Assembly (NCBI RefSeq): GCF_026242045.1
Contig: NZ_JAPJDO010000002.1
Span: forward strand, 310,001 to 374,000
Origin: Mycobacterium pinniadriaticum
GTDB lineage: Bacteria > Actinomycetota > Actinomycetes > Mycobacteriales > Mycobacteriaceae
Reading direction: 5' to 3'
Length of the DNA stretch: 64,000 nt
Of the stretch, positions 25,857 through 35,315 are shown piece after piece. The notes under the pieces were generated by a model. That model was not told the origin of the DNA. It did not search any database and was given only the letters and a program-made list of their open reading frames with translations. Position numbers and translations under genes: made by a program. Each line of letters opens with the position of its first letter. Position 1 is the stretch's first letter.

Positions 25857-26495
25857 GTGACTACAGTCAACACGCCAGTCCCCGATCTGGTGTCGCCGGC
25901 CGGACGTGTCGTCCCGCTCTCGGAGATGACCAGCGGCCAACTCGCGCGTCGCGCGAAGATCATCGAAGTGGTGATCGGTCTGATCGCCGAGGTCGGTGCC
26001 GACGCCGTTCAGATGCGCGATGTCGCTCAGCGGTCGGAAGTCGCCCTGGCCACCCTGTACCGGTACTTCAGCTCGAAGGAAAACCTGCTGGCCGCCGCAC
26101 TGGCGGATTGGCAGAAGCGGTTGACCCGACGAATCCTGGCCGGCGGAGGTCCCTCGGACAGTGATCCGGTACCCGGGGTGTTGGACTATCTGCGGCGTGC
26201 CCAGCGGGCGTTCAATCGCAACCCCGAGATGACCGCGTTGATGCTGCAGATGATGACGTCGACGGATCCCGAGGTGCGCTCGGCTCTGGATCAGATGGAG
26301 CGCACCAACGTCGAGCTGTTCAACCGCCTGCTGGCCGGCGTTGCGCCCGAAGTCATTCCGCAAGTGACCTTCGGCCTCAACGCCGCACTCAGTGCCGCGC
26401 TCGCCGGCTTGCGAGTCGGACGGCTGACGTTGGACGAGTCGCTGAACCATGTCGAGTGGGTGGCGCGTGTCCTGCTCGCCGAGGCGCAGCGGTGA
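25857..26495 (+). CDS. TetR-family regulator, KstR-like
   Basis: Regulator of 212 residues. The helix-turn-helix at about 30-75 reads AVQMRDVAQRSEVALATLYRYFSSKE, very like the KstR cholesterol regulator. The following FNRNPEMTALMLQMM also recalls KstR, although the operator here differs from the KstR consensus. It faces the amidohydrolase/FadE operon across a 162-bp gap carrying a palindrome, so it probably represses that operon in response to an acyl-CoA. The start is uncertain: GGGAGG abuts GTG 25857 with no spacing; GTG 25890 and ATG 25926 are possible later starts. Its stop overlaps the TenA gene. Confidence 0.85.
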   Translation: MTTVNTPVPDLVSPAGRVVPLSEMTSGQLARRAKIIEVVIGLIAEVGADAVQMRDVAQRSEVALATLYRYFSSKENLLAAALADWQKRLTRRILAGGGPSDSDPVPGVLDYLRRAQRAFNRNPEMTALMLQMMTSTDPEVRSALDQMERTNVELFNRLLAGVAPEVIPQVTFGLNAALSAALAGLRVGRLTLDESLNHVEWVARVLLAEAQR

Positions 26496-27112
26496 CACTG
26501 TCCGCACAGTTGTGGGCCGACAACGCCGACCTGGCCGCCGAGGTGCTGGCACATCCATTCGTGCGCGGGATCGCCGATGGGTCGCTGCCGCGTGAGCGGT
26601 TCGCGACGTACGTGGCCCAAGACGCCTACTTCTTGGAATCCTTCGCCCGCGCATATGCGTTGGCCCTAGCGCGCAGTCCGGACACCTCGACGCTGCTCGC
26701 GTTGGCCGATCTGATCGCCGGCGTCCGGGACGAGCTGAACCTGCACGCGTCCTACGCCGAGTCGTGGGGGATCGACATGGCCGGCGAGCAGCCGCTCGCG
26801 GCAACGTCGGCCTACACCGAATTCCTTCTCGCGACCGCGGGGACGCAGCAGACCGGTGTCATCTACGCGGCGATGACGCCGTGTATGCGCCTCTACGCGT
26901 GGCTTGGTCAGTCCCTCGACCCCGATTGTGCCGGGCCCTATGGGCACTGGGTGCAGACCTACGCAGATCCGGAATTCGAGAAGATCGCTCATCTGCTGGA
27001 ACGGCTGCTCGACGATGAGGCCGAGGACACCCCGCCGGTGCGCCGTGCCTACCGGCGGGCTATGGGCCTGGAACTCGAATTCTTCGAAGCCGCCCACAAC
27101 TCCGGCAGCTGA
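26492..27112 (+). CDS. TenA/thiaminase II family protein
   Basis: Protein of 206 residues with the all-helical TenA fold. The early Asp/Tyr region (RFATYVAQDAYFLESFARAY), the catalytic cysteine in TPCMRLYAWLG (near residue 132), and the terminal glutamate in LELEFFEAAH are all in place, so it should be enzymatically competent. Characterised TenA proteins hydrolyse aminopyrimidine derivatives to salvage the thiamine pyrimidine. No thiamine genes are near. Instead it overlaps a TetR gene by four bases (GTGA), so it may serve an unrelated C-N hydrolysis tied to the neighbouring amidohydrolase pathway. Confidence 0.82.
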   Translation: MTLSAQLWADNADLAAEVLAHPFVRGIADGSLPRERFATYVAQDAYFLESFARAYALALARSPDTSTLLALADLIAGVRDELNLHASYAESWGIDMAGEQPLAATSAYTEFLLATAGTQQTGVIYAAMTPCMRLYAWLGQSLDPDCAGPYGHWVQTYADPEFEKIAHLLERLLDDEAEDTPPVRRAYRRAMGLELEFFEAAHNSGS

Positions 27113-27139
27113 CGGTTCACAGTCACGGCCGGCCTGGCA

Positions 27140-28078
27140 TCAGGATTCGGCGACCAGTCGGCCGGTGACGGCTCCGGCTTTGAGTCGTTCGATGGCATTC
27201 GGTATGTCGTCGAAGGCGATTGCCTCGGTGGGGATGGTGAGATCACCTGCAGCCATGAAATCCAGGACCGCTTCCAGGTTTCCAGGGTGGCCACCCCGCG
27301 CACCGAGTAGCGCGACCTCCTTGAAGACGAGTTCAGCGGTGGGGATTGTGGCTTCGTTTCGACCCAGGCCGACCTGGATGACGCGTCCCCCCATCCGCAC
27401 GGCGCTGATCGCACCCGCGGTGGTGCTGCCGACGCCCGCGAAGTCGATGATCATGTCGAGTTGATGTGGCGCCAAGGCGTGCACATCACTGACCACCTCG
27501 ACGACGCCGCGTTCCTTGGCGAGGTCCCACACCTCGGATCTCGGTTCGGCTGCCACGACCTCGGCGCCGCACAGCACGGCGATTCGGGCGCCGGTCAGGC
27601 CCAGGCCGCCGAGTCCGACGATGCCGACACGCTCACCCGGCCTCAGCCGACCGATCTCCACCACCGCGGCGTAGGCGGTCTGGCCCGCGTCGGTGGCCGT
27701 CGCGGCCTGGCTGAAGTCCAGGTGGTCGGGGAGCTTGATGACTCCGCTTGCCGAGGCCAGACACTTGTCGGCGAAACCTCCGTCGCACGACCAGCCGGGT
27801 GCGCCGGATTCCGTGAGCGCGATGACGACACGGTCGCCGATGTCGAGGCCGGATACGTTGGCGCCGACCGCCGAGATGATGCCGGCCACTTCATGACCGG
27901 GGATGATGGGCAGCTTCGGAAGCAGCGCTGTGAGGGTGCCGTCGAGGAAGCCGAGATCGCTGTGACAGAGGCCGGCGGCACGGACGTCGACGACCACCTC
28001 GCCCGGCCCAGGTGAGGGGTCGGGGCACTCGACACGTTGCAGAGGTTGGTTCGCACCGGTCAGCTGCCATGCCTTCAC
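27140..28078 (-). CDS. zinc-dependent alcohol dehydrogenase
   Basis: Medium-chain dehydrogenase of 312 residues. The catalytic zinc ligands are in AGLCHSDLG (Cys), GHEVAGII (His-Glu) and DGGFADKCLA. GLGGLGLTGARIAVLCGAEVV is the NAD(P)-binding Rossmann loop. The structural zinc four-cysteine lobe is absent, as in short single-zinc members. GTG 28078 overlaps the stop of the SDR gene. It is the last gene of the P450-SDR-ADH set, which would hydroxylate a substrate and then oxidise the alcohol stepwise. It converges with the tenA gene across a 27-bp gap. Confidence 0.87.
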   Translation of the reverse strand: MKAWQLTGANQPLQRVECPDPSPGPGEVVVDVRAAGLCHSDLGFLDGTLTALLPKLPIIPGHEVAGIISAVGANVSGLDIGDRVVIALTESGAPGWSCDGGFADKCLASASGVIKLPDHLDFSQAATATDAGQTAYAAVVEIGRLRPGERVGIVGLGGLGLTGARIAVLCGAEVVAAEPRSEVWDLAKERGVVEVVSDVHALAPHQLDMIIDFAGVGSTTAGAISAVRMGGRVIQVGLGRNEATIPTAELVFKEVALLGARGGHPGNLEAVLDFMAAGDLTIPTEAIAFDDIPNAIERLKAGAVTGRLVAES

Positions 28079-28929
28079 TGCGTGCTCCGATCTCCGTCGA
28101 TTCCGGTAAGCCTGGCGCTTACCTCGCAAAGCCGTTCCGCCAGCGCGCCGTCCCGCGCGAGTCCGGAGGGCTGCTTCACACGGTTGCGGTCGAAGTAACT
28201 GCCGGTCCGCTCCGCGACCGCGGGATCAAGCGCCAGATGGGTGACCCGAGAGCCGCCCTCGGCCGGTGAGATCATCACCAGTCGTTTCGTGAGCGCCACG
28301 AGCGGGCGCGCGAAGCCGGGGGTGCTGTTCCAGATGTCGGTGGCGACAGCTCCGGGGTGCAGAGCGTTGACGGTGACGCCCGTCCCCTCGAGTTGGCTGG
28401 CCAATGCCCTGGTGTAGAGGACGTTTGCCAGTTTTGACCGGTAGTACGCGGCAAAGCCGTTGTACCCCTTCGGAAAGTCGGAGTCGTCGAAACGGGGTGG
28501 TGCTGCTCGGTAGTGCCCGGACGACGCGGTGATGACGATGCGCGCCGGTGCGCTGGCGACGATGAGCGGTCTGAGTCGTTCGGTCAGCAGGTAGCCGGCA
28601 AGGTGGTTCACCCCAAAGGTGGCCTCGATGCCATCCTGAGTCTGACTGTGGTGCAGGAACATTCCGCCGGCGTTGTTGATCAGAACGTCGAGATGCCCGT
28701 AGGTTGCCAGCACCTGATCGGCCAGCGCGTCCACGGCAGTCAGAGACGCGAAGTCTGCCAGCAGCGCGTCGACACGCGGTGCCCCGGCGGCGCGAACGCG
28801 GGTGCTGGCCGCGGCGAGTTTGTCCTCACTGCGCCCGACCAGGACCATGTGATGTCCTCGAGCGGCGATCTGCTCGGCACAGTGCAAGCCGATGCCGGCC
28901 GTCGCTCCGGTGATCAGAACGGTTTTCAC
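28075..28929 (-). CDS. short-chain dehydrogenase/reductase
   Basis: SDR of 284 residues. The cofactor loop TGATAGIG is at about 7-14, NNAGGMFLHH is at about 83-92, the catalytic Ser is in ITASSGHY, and the Tyr-Lys pair lies in YYRSKLANVLYT. It resembles retinol-dehydrogenase/WW-domain-oxidoreductase-like SDRs. GTG 28929 overlaps the P450 stop (GTGA) and its own stop overlaps the ADH start, so the three genes form one coupled operon. The likely role is oxidation or reduction of the product made by the P450. Confidence 0.87.
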   Translation of the reverse strand: MKTVLITGATAGIGLHCAEQIAARGHHMVLVGRSEDKLAAASTRVRAAGAPRVDALLADFASLTAVDALADQVLATYGHLDVLINNAGGMFLHHSQTQDGIEATFGVNHLAGYLLTERLRPLIVASAPARIVITASSGHYRAAPPRFDDSDFPKGYNGFAAYYRSKLANVLYTRALASQLEGTGVTVNALHPGAVATDIWNSTPGFARPLVALTKRLVMISPAEGGSRVTHLALDPAVAERTGSYFDRNRVKQPSGLARDGALAERLCEVSARLTGIDGDRSTQ

Positions 28930-30128
28930 GTGATCGTGGGCAGGCTGTCCCAGCCGCGGCCGGTAGACGTCGACGAAAACCGTGAATTGCCGGTATCTAC
29001 TTGCCACTCCGGGAATCGGTTGAGGATCTCCTGCAATGCGATCCGCCCCTCCAACCGAGCCAGAGCCGACCCGAGGCAGTAGTGGGCCCCACCTCCGAAG
29101 ACTATGTGTGGGTGTTGCTCGCGGTGGATGTCGAACACATCGCCATCGGGTGGATGCTGACGACTGTCGCGGGTTGCCGAGGCGAGGAGAAGCAACATGA
29201 CGCTGCCTTCCGGGACGGTGTGCCCATGTATTTCAACGTCTCTCGTCACGTAACGCGCGACGTTGGGTGCCGGTGTCTCGAAGCGAAGCAGTTCCTCGAT
29301 CGCCTGCGGAATGAGCTCCGGGTTCTCCGCGAGCTCGCGTCGCTGCCCAGGGTGGTCGGCAAGTATTTTTCCTGCCCAGCCGATCAATCTGACAGTTGTC
29401 TCGTTTCCCGCACCCGCCACCACGTTGACGTAATTCAGCAATTCGGCCCGGGTAAGCCGACGCACCGTCCCCGTCTCGTCCTCGAACTCGGCATTGAGCA
29501 GGTCGGTCATGATGTCGTCGGACGGGTTCTTCGCCCGCCACTCGATGTACTCGCTGAACATGTCGGCACCCTGGGACAGGCCGTCGAAAGAGGCGTCGAG
29601 AGGTCGTCCGTCGCGTGTTCGCATTTGGGCGTTGGAGTGATCACGGACCGCCTCGCGGTCAGCCTCGGGAATACCGAGCAACATGCTGATGGTCTTCATC
29701 GGCATCTGTGCTCCGAGGTCCTTGACGAAATCGAAGCGGCCGGTGCCCACCAATGGATCGAGGCTTTCAGCGCAGAACTCGCGGATGCGGGGTTCTAGCG
29801 CCTGCACCTTGCGCGGCGTGAACATCCGCGACAGCAACTTGCGGTGGACGTCGTGTAGTGGGGGATCCTCGAAGATCAACACCCCGGGCGGAACCTCGAT
29901 ATTCGCCTTGATGAGTTCTGCAATCGCGGTGCGGGCCGAGCTGAACGTGCGGTGGTCGACGAGCGCGGCCGACACGTCGTCATGACGACTGAGTGCGAAG
30001 AAGTCGTGGCGGTCGTTGTAGTAGAGCGGTGCTTCATCGCGCAGCCGGCGAAAAACCGCATATGGATCGGCGTTGAGTGCAAAGTCGTACGGGTCGTAAT
30101 AGACCCGCTCGGCGCCGGTAACCGTCAT
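28926..30128 (-). CDS. cytochrome P450
   Basis: Soluble bacterial P450 of 400 residues. The I-helix oxygen-binding motif is AGAGNETT at about 235, the K-helix ExxR is in IEELLRFE, and the haem loop is FGGGAHYCLG with the proximal cysteine near 345. ATG 30128 begins the conserved N-terminus (YYDPYDFALNADPYAVF); the longer frame runs back into the LacI gene. No ferredoxin or reductase gene is adjacent. The promoter shows a TATAAG -10 inside a LacI-type palindrome 26-41 bp upstream, so the operon is probably repressed by the LacI protein encoded just before it. Confidence 0.9.
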   Translation of the reverse strand: MTVTGAERVYYDPYDFALNADPYAVFRRLRDEAPLYYNDRHDFFALSRHDDVSAALVDHRTFSSARTAIAELIKANIEVPPGVLIFEDPPLHDVHRKLLSRMFTPRKVQALEPRIREFCAESLDPLVGTGRFDFVKDLGAQMPMKTISMLLGIPEADREAVRDHSNAQMRTRDGRPLDASFDGLSQGADMFSEYIEWRAKNPSDDIMTDLLNAEFEDETGTVRRLTRAELLNYVNVVAGAGNETTVRLIGWAGKILADHPGQRRELAENPELIPQAIEELLRFETPAPNVARYVTRDVEIHGHTVPEGSVMLLLLASATRDSRQHPPDGDVFDIHREQHPHIVFGGGAHYCLGSALARLEGRIALQEILNRFPEWQVDTGNSRFSSTSTGRGWDSLPTIT

Positions 30129-30152
30129 GGATCGCCCATTTCTCCAGCACAA

Positions 30153-30168
30153 ACTTATACGATTAAGT
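30153..30168. promoter_or_regulatory. LacI-type operator over the P450 promoter
   Basis: ACTTAtaCGatTAAGT is a palindrome with the central CG typical of LacI-family operators. Read on the minus strand it contains TATAAG, a good -10 box for the P450 gene starting at 30128. The lacI-type gene ends 47 bp upstream. Confidence 0.62.
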
Positions 30169-30214
30169 AGGCAATCTAACACCCGCGAGTCTGGAAGGGA
30201 AGAACCGCGGCTGC

Positions 30215-31204
30215 CTACGTCGACCGGCGGACCACGAGGGAAGCAAACGCCCGAGTGGGTGCCGCCTCGTCCGGAGGAAAGCCGAGCTCGGTCAGAAAGG
30301 CTGTCACTGAAGCGCTGGCGATCGCGTCGGCATCGAAGGCCACCGACGTCAGCGGCGGATCGCTCAGTTCTCCGAAGGCCCCGGCGTCTGCCGCGGTCAC
30401 GGCGACGTCGTCGGGGCATCGAAGACCGAGCCGGCGCAAGGCCCGCATCACGACGATTGCGGTCGGCTCGGTCTGGGCGCAGACCGCCGTCACCCCTGCG
30501 GTGTGCCATCGAGCGACGGCGGCAGAGTCTTCGTCCACTCTCGCCGCGGTGGCCGACAGCACTTCCGGGAGGGCGTGTTCAGCTGCCGTGCGGCGTAGCC
30601 CGGCGAGCCAGTAATCACCTTGTGGACGCATTGTCTCGTCGTCGGAATACGCAAATGCCAACTGACGGTGACCTCGCGCCGTGAGGTGCTGCACCCACAG
30701 CTCGCCGACGACATCGTTGAGCTCGCCGAGCGCCTGCAGGGTGCCGCTGCCCAAGTAGATCTGTGGGAGGCCCGCGGCGGCCACCGCGTCGAGCACAGTG
30801 CCACTCAGGGGAAACACACTGGCTACCGCAACGGGGCGAAGGTTATGAATGGCGGCGATCACGTCGTGCGGATCGTTGGTCTCGATTTGCAGCGAGAGCA
30901 CGATCCCGCGTTGCGCCAGGGCGGCCGTCAGGCGGCTACCGACTTCCATCAGAACCTCGCCGAGCGCCATCCGCGGAACTACGTAGAGCACAAGGCCGCT
31001 GCCACCGACGCGGAGGTTGCGTGCCACGAGATTGGGGCGGTATCCCAGGCGCTTTACCGCTTGCAGGACTGCCGCCGTGGTCTGCGGCGAGATCGACTGC
31101 CCGCTGACGTTGTTCAGCACGTAGCTGACGGTCGCCTGTGAAACCCCAGCCGCGCGTGCAACGTCGGCGGCCGTGGCCGGCTTTGCCTCGCGCGGGTTGT
31201 TCAA
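30215..31204 (-). CDS. LacI-family transcriptional regulator
   Basis: Repressor of 329 residues. The N-terminal helix-turn-helix and hinge (about 12-62) read ATAADVARAAGVSQATVSYVLNN and RLGYRPNLVARNL, the signature of the family. The rest is a periplasmic-binding-protein fold for a small effector. It is encoded upstream of the P450-SDR-ADH operon on the same strand, and a 16-bp palindrome lies between them. Most LacI proteins sense sugars; control of a P450 operon suggests another ligand. It is divergent from the FAD monooxygenase gene, with two hairpins in the 160-bp gap. Confidence 0.88.
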   Translation of the reverse strand: MNNPREAKPATAADVARAAGVSQATVSYVLNNVSGQSISPQTTAAVLQAVKRLGYRPNLVARNLRVGGSGLVLYVVPRMALGEVLMEVGSRLTAALAQRGIVLSLQIETNDPHDVIAAIHNLRPVAVASVFPLSGTVLDAVAAAGLPQIYLGSGTLQALGELNDVVGELWVQHLTARGHRQLAFAYSDDETMRPQGDYWLAGLRRTAAEHALPEVLSATAARVDEDSAAVARWHTAGVTAVCAQTEPTAIVVMRALRRLGLRCPDDVAVTAADAGAFGELSDPPLTSVAFDADAIASASVTAFLTELGFPPDEAAPTRAFASLVVRRST

Positions 31205-31241
31205 TCGCCCTCCGAATCAGTTGTGACCGGGAAAGGCGGCC

Positions 31242-31313
31242 GGCAGGGAGAACGACTCCCTGCCACTTTCAACATATAGCGCACCGGGGGGCTTGCGGCA
31301 AGGCCCCCGGTGC
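31242..31313. other. two adjacent hairpins between divergent genes
   Basis: The first hairpin is GGCAGGGAG (31242-31250) with its exact complement at 31256-31264 and a 5-nt loop. The second is GCACCGGGGG (31281-31290) with its complement at 31304-31313, extended inward by CTTG/CAAG. CATATA (31272-31277) sits between them. The setting is a divergent promoter region, where terminators are not expected. They may structure the leader of the monooxygenase mRNA. Confidence 0.5.
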
Positions 31314-31364
31314 GTTGCAGAATCGCTGCCCTGAAAGAAAACTCACTGCACAGGGGGTATGCGA

Positions 31365-32846
<1,482 letters not shown>

Positions 32847-32897
32847 CGCGACGGGGCGCCGCCGGCGATCAACATGGCGACAAGCGTGGAGGAAGTC

Positions 32898-33722
32898 ATG
32901 GTGATTGGGCGGGTTGGATCGGTCGTGCTGGCGGCAGGAATCGGGCTGGCCGGGCTGGCCACCGGTACCGCGTCGGCGGCCCCCGAATGCGCCGATTTTC
33001 ACTGGATCGGCGCAGCGGGATCCGGCCAGCGTGACGGCGCGGGCCTGACCGCCAACGGCGGCATGGGCTCGGTGGTCTACCAGTCCTACCAGCAGCTGAA
33101 GGCACAACTGGCCGCCGAAGGCCGGACCATCGACGCCGAGGCCGTGCAATACCCCGCGACGGCTGTCCCGCTGGAGGGCAGCCTGGGCGGCTGGCTCGGG
33201 TTTCTCGGCAGCGTCGGCGACGGCACCGAGGCGACCGCCGACCAGTACGAAGCGTTCACCCAGCGCTGCCCCGCCAGCAAGGTGATCCTGGCCGGCTATT
33301 CGCAGGGCGCCATGATCGTCCATCGCAACCTGTACGACCTCGCCGACGACCCGCAGCTGGCGGCGGCGCTGCTGATCGCCGACGGTGACCGGCTGCCCGT
33401 CGACACGACGATCAAGCTGGGGTCGACGGCCGTCACGGCGGGCCGCGGGGAGGGTGTCGCCCAGGAGCATTCCTTCCTGGCGTCGACCAACACCGCGACG
33501 CTGCCACCGTCGATCGGGGTGCGCACCATCAGCGTCTGCGATGTCGGCGACCCGGTGTGCGACTACGACCCGGACGCCAAGGTCTCGGATGCGGCCATCG
33601 CCATCCACACGTCCTATGCACCCGCACCGGGCGGTCCGCACGCTTGGGGCGCACCGCTCTACAGCCTGGTGACAGCCACCAAGACGGCGCCGCCGGTGGA
33701 GTTGACCGCACACACCGCGTGA
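32898..33722 (+). CDS. secreted cutinase-family serine hydrolase
   Basis: Exported protein of 274 residues. A signal peptide (about 1-28, ending TASAAPE) precedes an alpha/beta hydrolase domain with nucleophile elbow GYSQGAMI (Ser near 135), an Asp in CDVGDPVCDYD and a His in AIAIHTSYAP. Cys residues in PECADF and FTQRCPA match the cutinase disulfide pattern. Relatives in mycobacteria are cutinase-like or PE-PPE-type esterases acting on lipids. ATG 32898 has GGAGGAAG five bases upstream. It is encoded alone between the monooxygenase and the NmrA-like gene. Confidence 0.88.
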   Translation: MVIGRVGSVVLAAGIGLAGLATGTASAAPECADFHWIGAAGSGQRDGAGLTANGGMGSVVYQSYQQLKAQLAAEGRTIDAEAVQYPATAVPLEGSLGGWLGFLGSVGDGTEATADQYEAFTQRCPASKVILAGYSQGAMIVHRNLYDLADDPQLAAALLIADGDRLPVDTTIKLGSTAVTAGRGEGVAQEHSFLASTNTATLPPSIGVRTISVCDVGDPVCDYDPDAKVSDAAIAIHTSYAPAPGGPHAWGAPLYSLVTATKTAPPVELTAHTA

Positions 33723-33807
33723 GCCGTGTCGGGATGAGTTTCTCGGCACCCATCCGTTCTGGCCATCAGGGAGCTGTCCAGCCCCCGCACGCCAGAAAGG
33801 GTTCATC

Positions 33808-34563
33808 ATGAAAATCGTCGTCATCGGTGGCACCGGTCTGATCGGGTCGAAACTGGTGCAGGCCTTGTCCGATCGCGGCCATTTCGCCGTCGCCGCGGCG
33901 CCCTCGACAGGGGTGAACACCCTGACCGGCGAAGGGCTGGCCGAGGTGATGGCCGGTGCCGACGTCGTCGTCGACGTCTCCAACGCCCCGGCGCTGGACG
34001 ATTCGGCGAAGGAGTTCTTCCACACCGCCACCACAAATCTCCTCGCCGCCGAGGAGAACGCCGGCGTGGGCCACCATGTCGCCCTGTCCGTGGTGGGTAC
34101 CGCCGAACTGGCCCGCCAGAGCGGCTACTTCCAGGCCAAGCTCGCCCAGGAGAAGCTGATCAGCGAAGGCCCTCTTCCATTCTCGATCGTCCACGCCACG
34201 CAGTTCTTCGAGTTCGTCAATACCCTGGCCGATTCCGCGACCGTCGGCAATACCGTCGTGTTCCCGCCGGCGTACTTCCAGCCGATGGCCGCTGCCGACG
34301 TCGCCGAAGGGGTTGCGATCGCCGCGGTCGGCCAGGCGGTGAACGGCGTCGCCGAAATCGGGGGCCCCGACATGGTTTTGCTCCCCGACCTCATCCGGAC
34401 CGCTTTGACCGCCCGCGGTGACAGCCGCACCGTCATCGCCGATCCCACCGCCCAGTATTGGGGGATCGACATCGGCGAGCGCACGTTGGTTCCCGGCGCG
34501 GGAGCGACGCTCTTCGACACCCGGTTCGCGGATTGGCTTCTGGCATCGGCCGCGCGACCGTGA
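33808..34563 (+). CDS. NmrA-like NAD(P)-binding protein
   Basis: Atypical SDR of 251 residues. The Rossmann loop GGTGLIGSKL is at about 7-16. The usual Tyr-Lys catalytic pair is missing, and SVVGTAELARQSGYFQAKLAQE takes the place of the active region. Such proteins are redox sensors or quinone/nitro reductase partners. It overlaps the nitroreductase gene by four bases (GTGA), so a role in sensing or supplying NAD(P)H to that enzyme is plausible. GAAAGGG lies eight bases before ATG 33808. Confidence 0.85.
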   Translation: MKIVVIGGTGLIGSKLVQALSDRGHFAVAAAPSTGVNTLTGEGLAEVMAGADVVVDVSNAPALDDSAKEFFHTATTNLLAAEENAGVGHHVALSVVGTAELARQSGYFQAKLAQEKLISEGPLPFSIVHATQFFEFVNTLADSATVGNTVVFPPAYFQPMAAADVAEGVAIAAVGQAVNGVAEIGGPDMVLLPDLIRTALTARGDSRTVIADPTAQYWGIDIGERTLVPGAGATLFDTRFADWLLASAARP

Positions 34564-35240
34564 GCCGGGCGGTCGTGGACGTCTACGAAGCCGTGCGGAG
34601 CAGACGGGCGGTGCGCGGGTTTATCGACCGGCCCGTCGCACCCGAGGTTCTGCACCGGGTGCTGGCGGCCGCGTCCTGGGCCCCGTCGGGATCCAATATC
34701 CAGCCTTGGCGGATTTACGTGGTGACCGGAGCGCCACTGGCCGAATTGAAGAAGGTTGCCGTCGAACGCGTCACCGCGGGTTATCCCTGGGACGAGCGGG
34801 AGTACGAGATGTATCCGGCCGACCTGGCGTCCCCCTACCGAGAGCGCCGATCGGCGTTCGGTCGGGACCGATACGCGCCACTCGGTATTGACCGCGACGA
34901 TTGGGAGGCGCGGCAACGGGCGGCCGTCGCAAATTGGGACTGTTTCGGCGCGCCCGCAGCGCTGTTCTGCTACATCGACCGTCACCTTGGCCTGCCGCAG
35001 TGGGCAGATCTGGGCATGTATCTGCAGACCGTCATGTTGGCGCTGCGGGCAGAAGGTCTGCACAGCTGCCCGCAGATGGCGTGGTCGCAGGTTCGGCACA
35101 CCGTCGCTGACGTCGTGTCACCGCCCGACGACCTGATCCTGTTCTGCGGGATGTCGATCGGATACGAGGACGTCAACGTCGACTATCAGCGAACTGGCCG
35201 CGCGCCCCTTGAGGAGACCGTCACCTTCTTCAGCGGCTAG
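34560..35240 (+). CDS. nitroreductase family protein
   Basis: FMN-dependent oxidoreductase of 226 residues. RSRRAVRGFIDRPV at about 12-25 and ASWAPSGSNIQPWRI at about 38-52 are the FMN phosphate and isoalloxazine contacts. CPQMAWSQV and GMSIGYEDVNVDY complete the site. These enzymes reduce nitroaromatics, quinones or enones with NAD(P)H. GTG 34560 overlaps the stop of the NmrA-like gene. Followed by a 75-bp gap to the LAL regulator. Confidence 0.87.
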   Translation: MSRAVVDVYEAVRSRRAVRGFIDRPVAPEVLHRVLAAASWAPSGSNIQPWRIYVVTGAPLAELKKVAVERVTAGYPWDEREYEMYPADLASPYRERRSAFGRDRYAPLGIDRDDWEARQRAAVANWDCFGAPAALFCYIDRHLGLPQWADLGMYLQTVMLALRAEGLHSCPQMAWSQVRHTVADVVSPPDDLILFCGMSIGYEDVNVDYQRTGRAPLEETVTFFSG

Positions 35241-35315
35241 TCCCACCCTGCAGACCGCATTTTTCACCGGTCCCCATTACCATCGGAGCCGAAAACGGAT
35301 CGCTGGGGGCAGACG

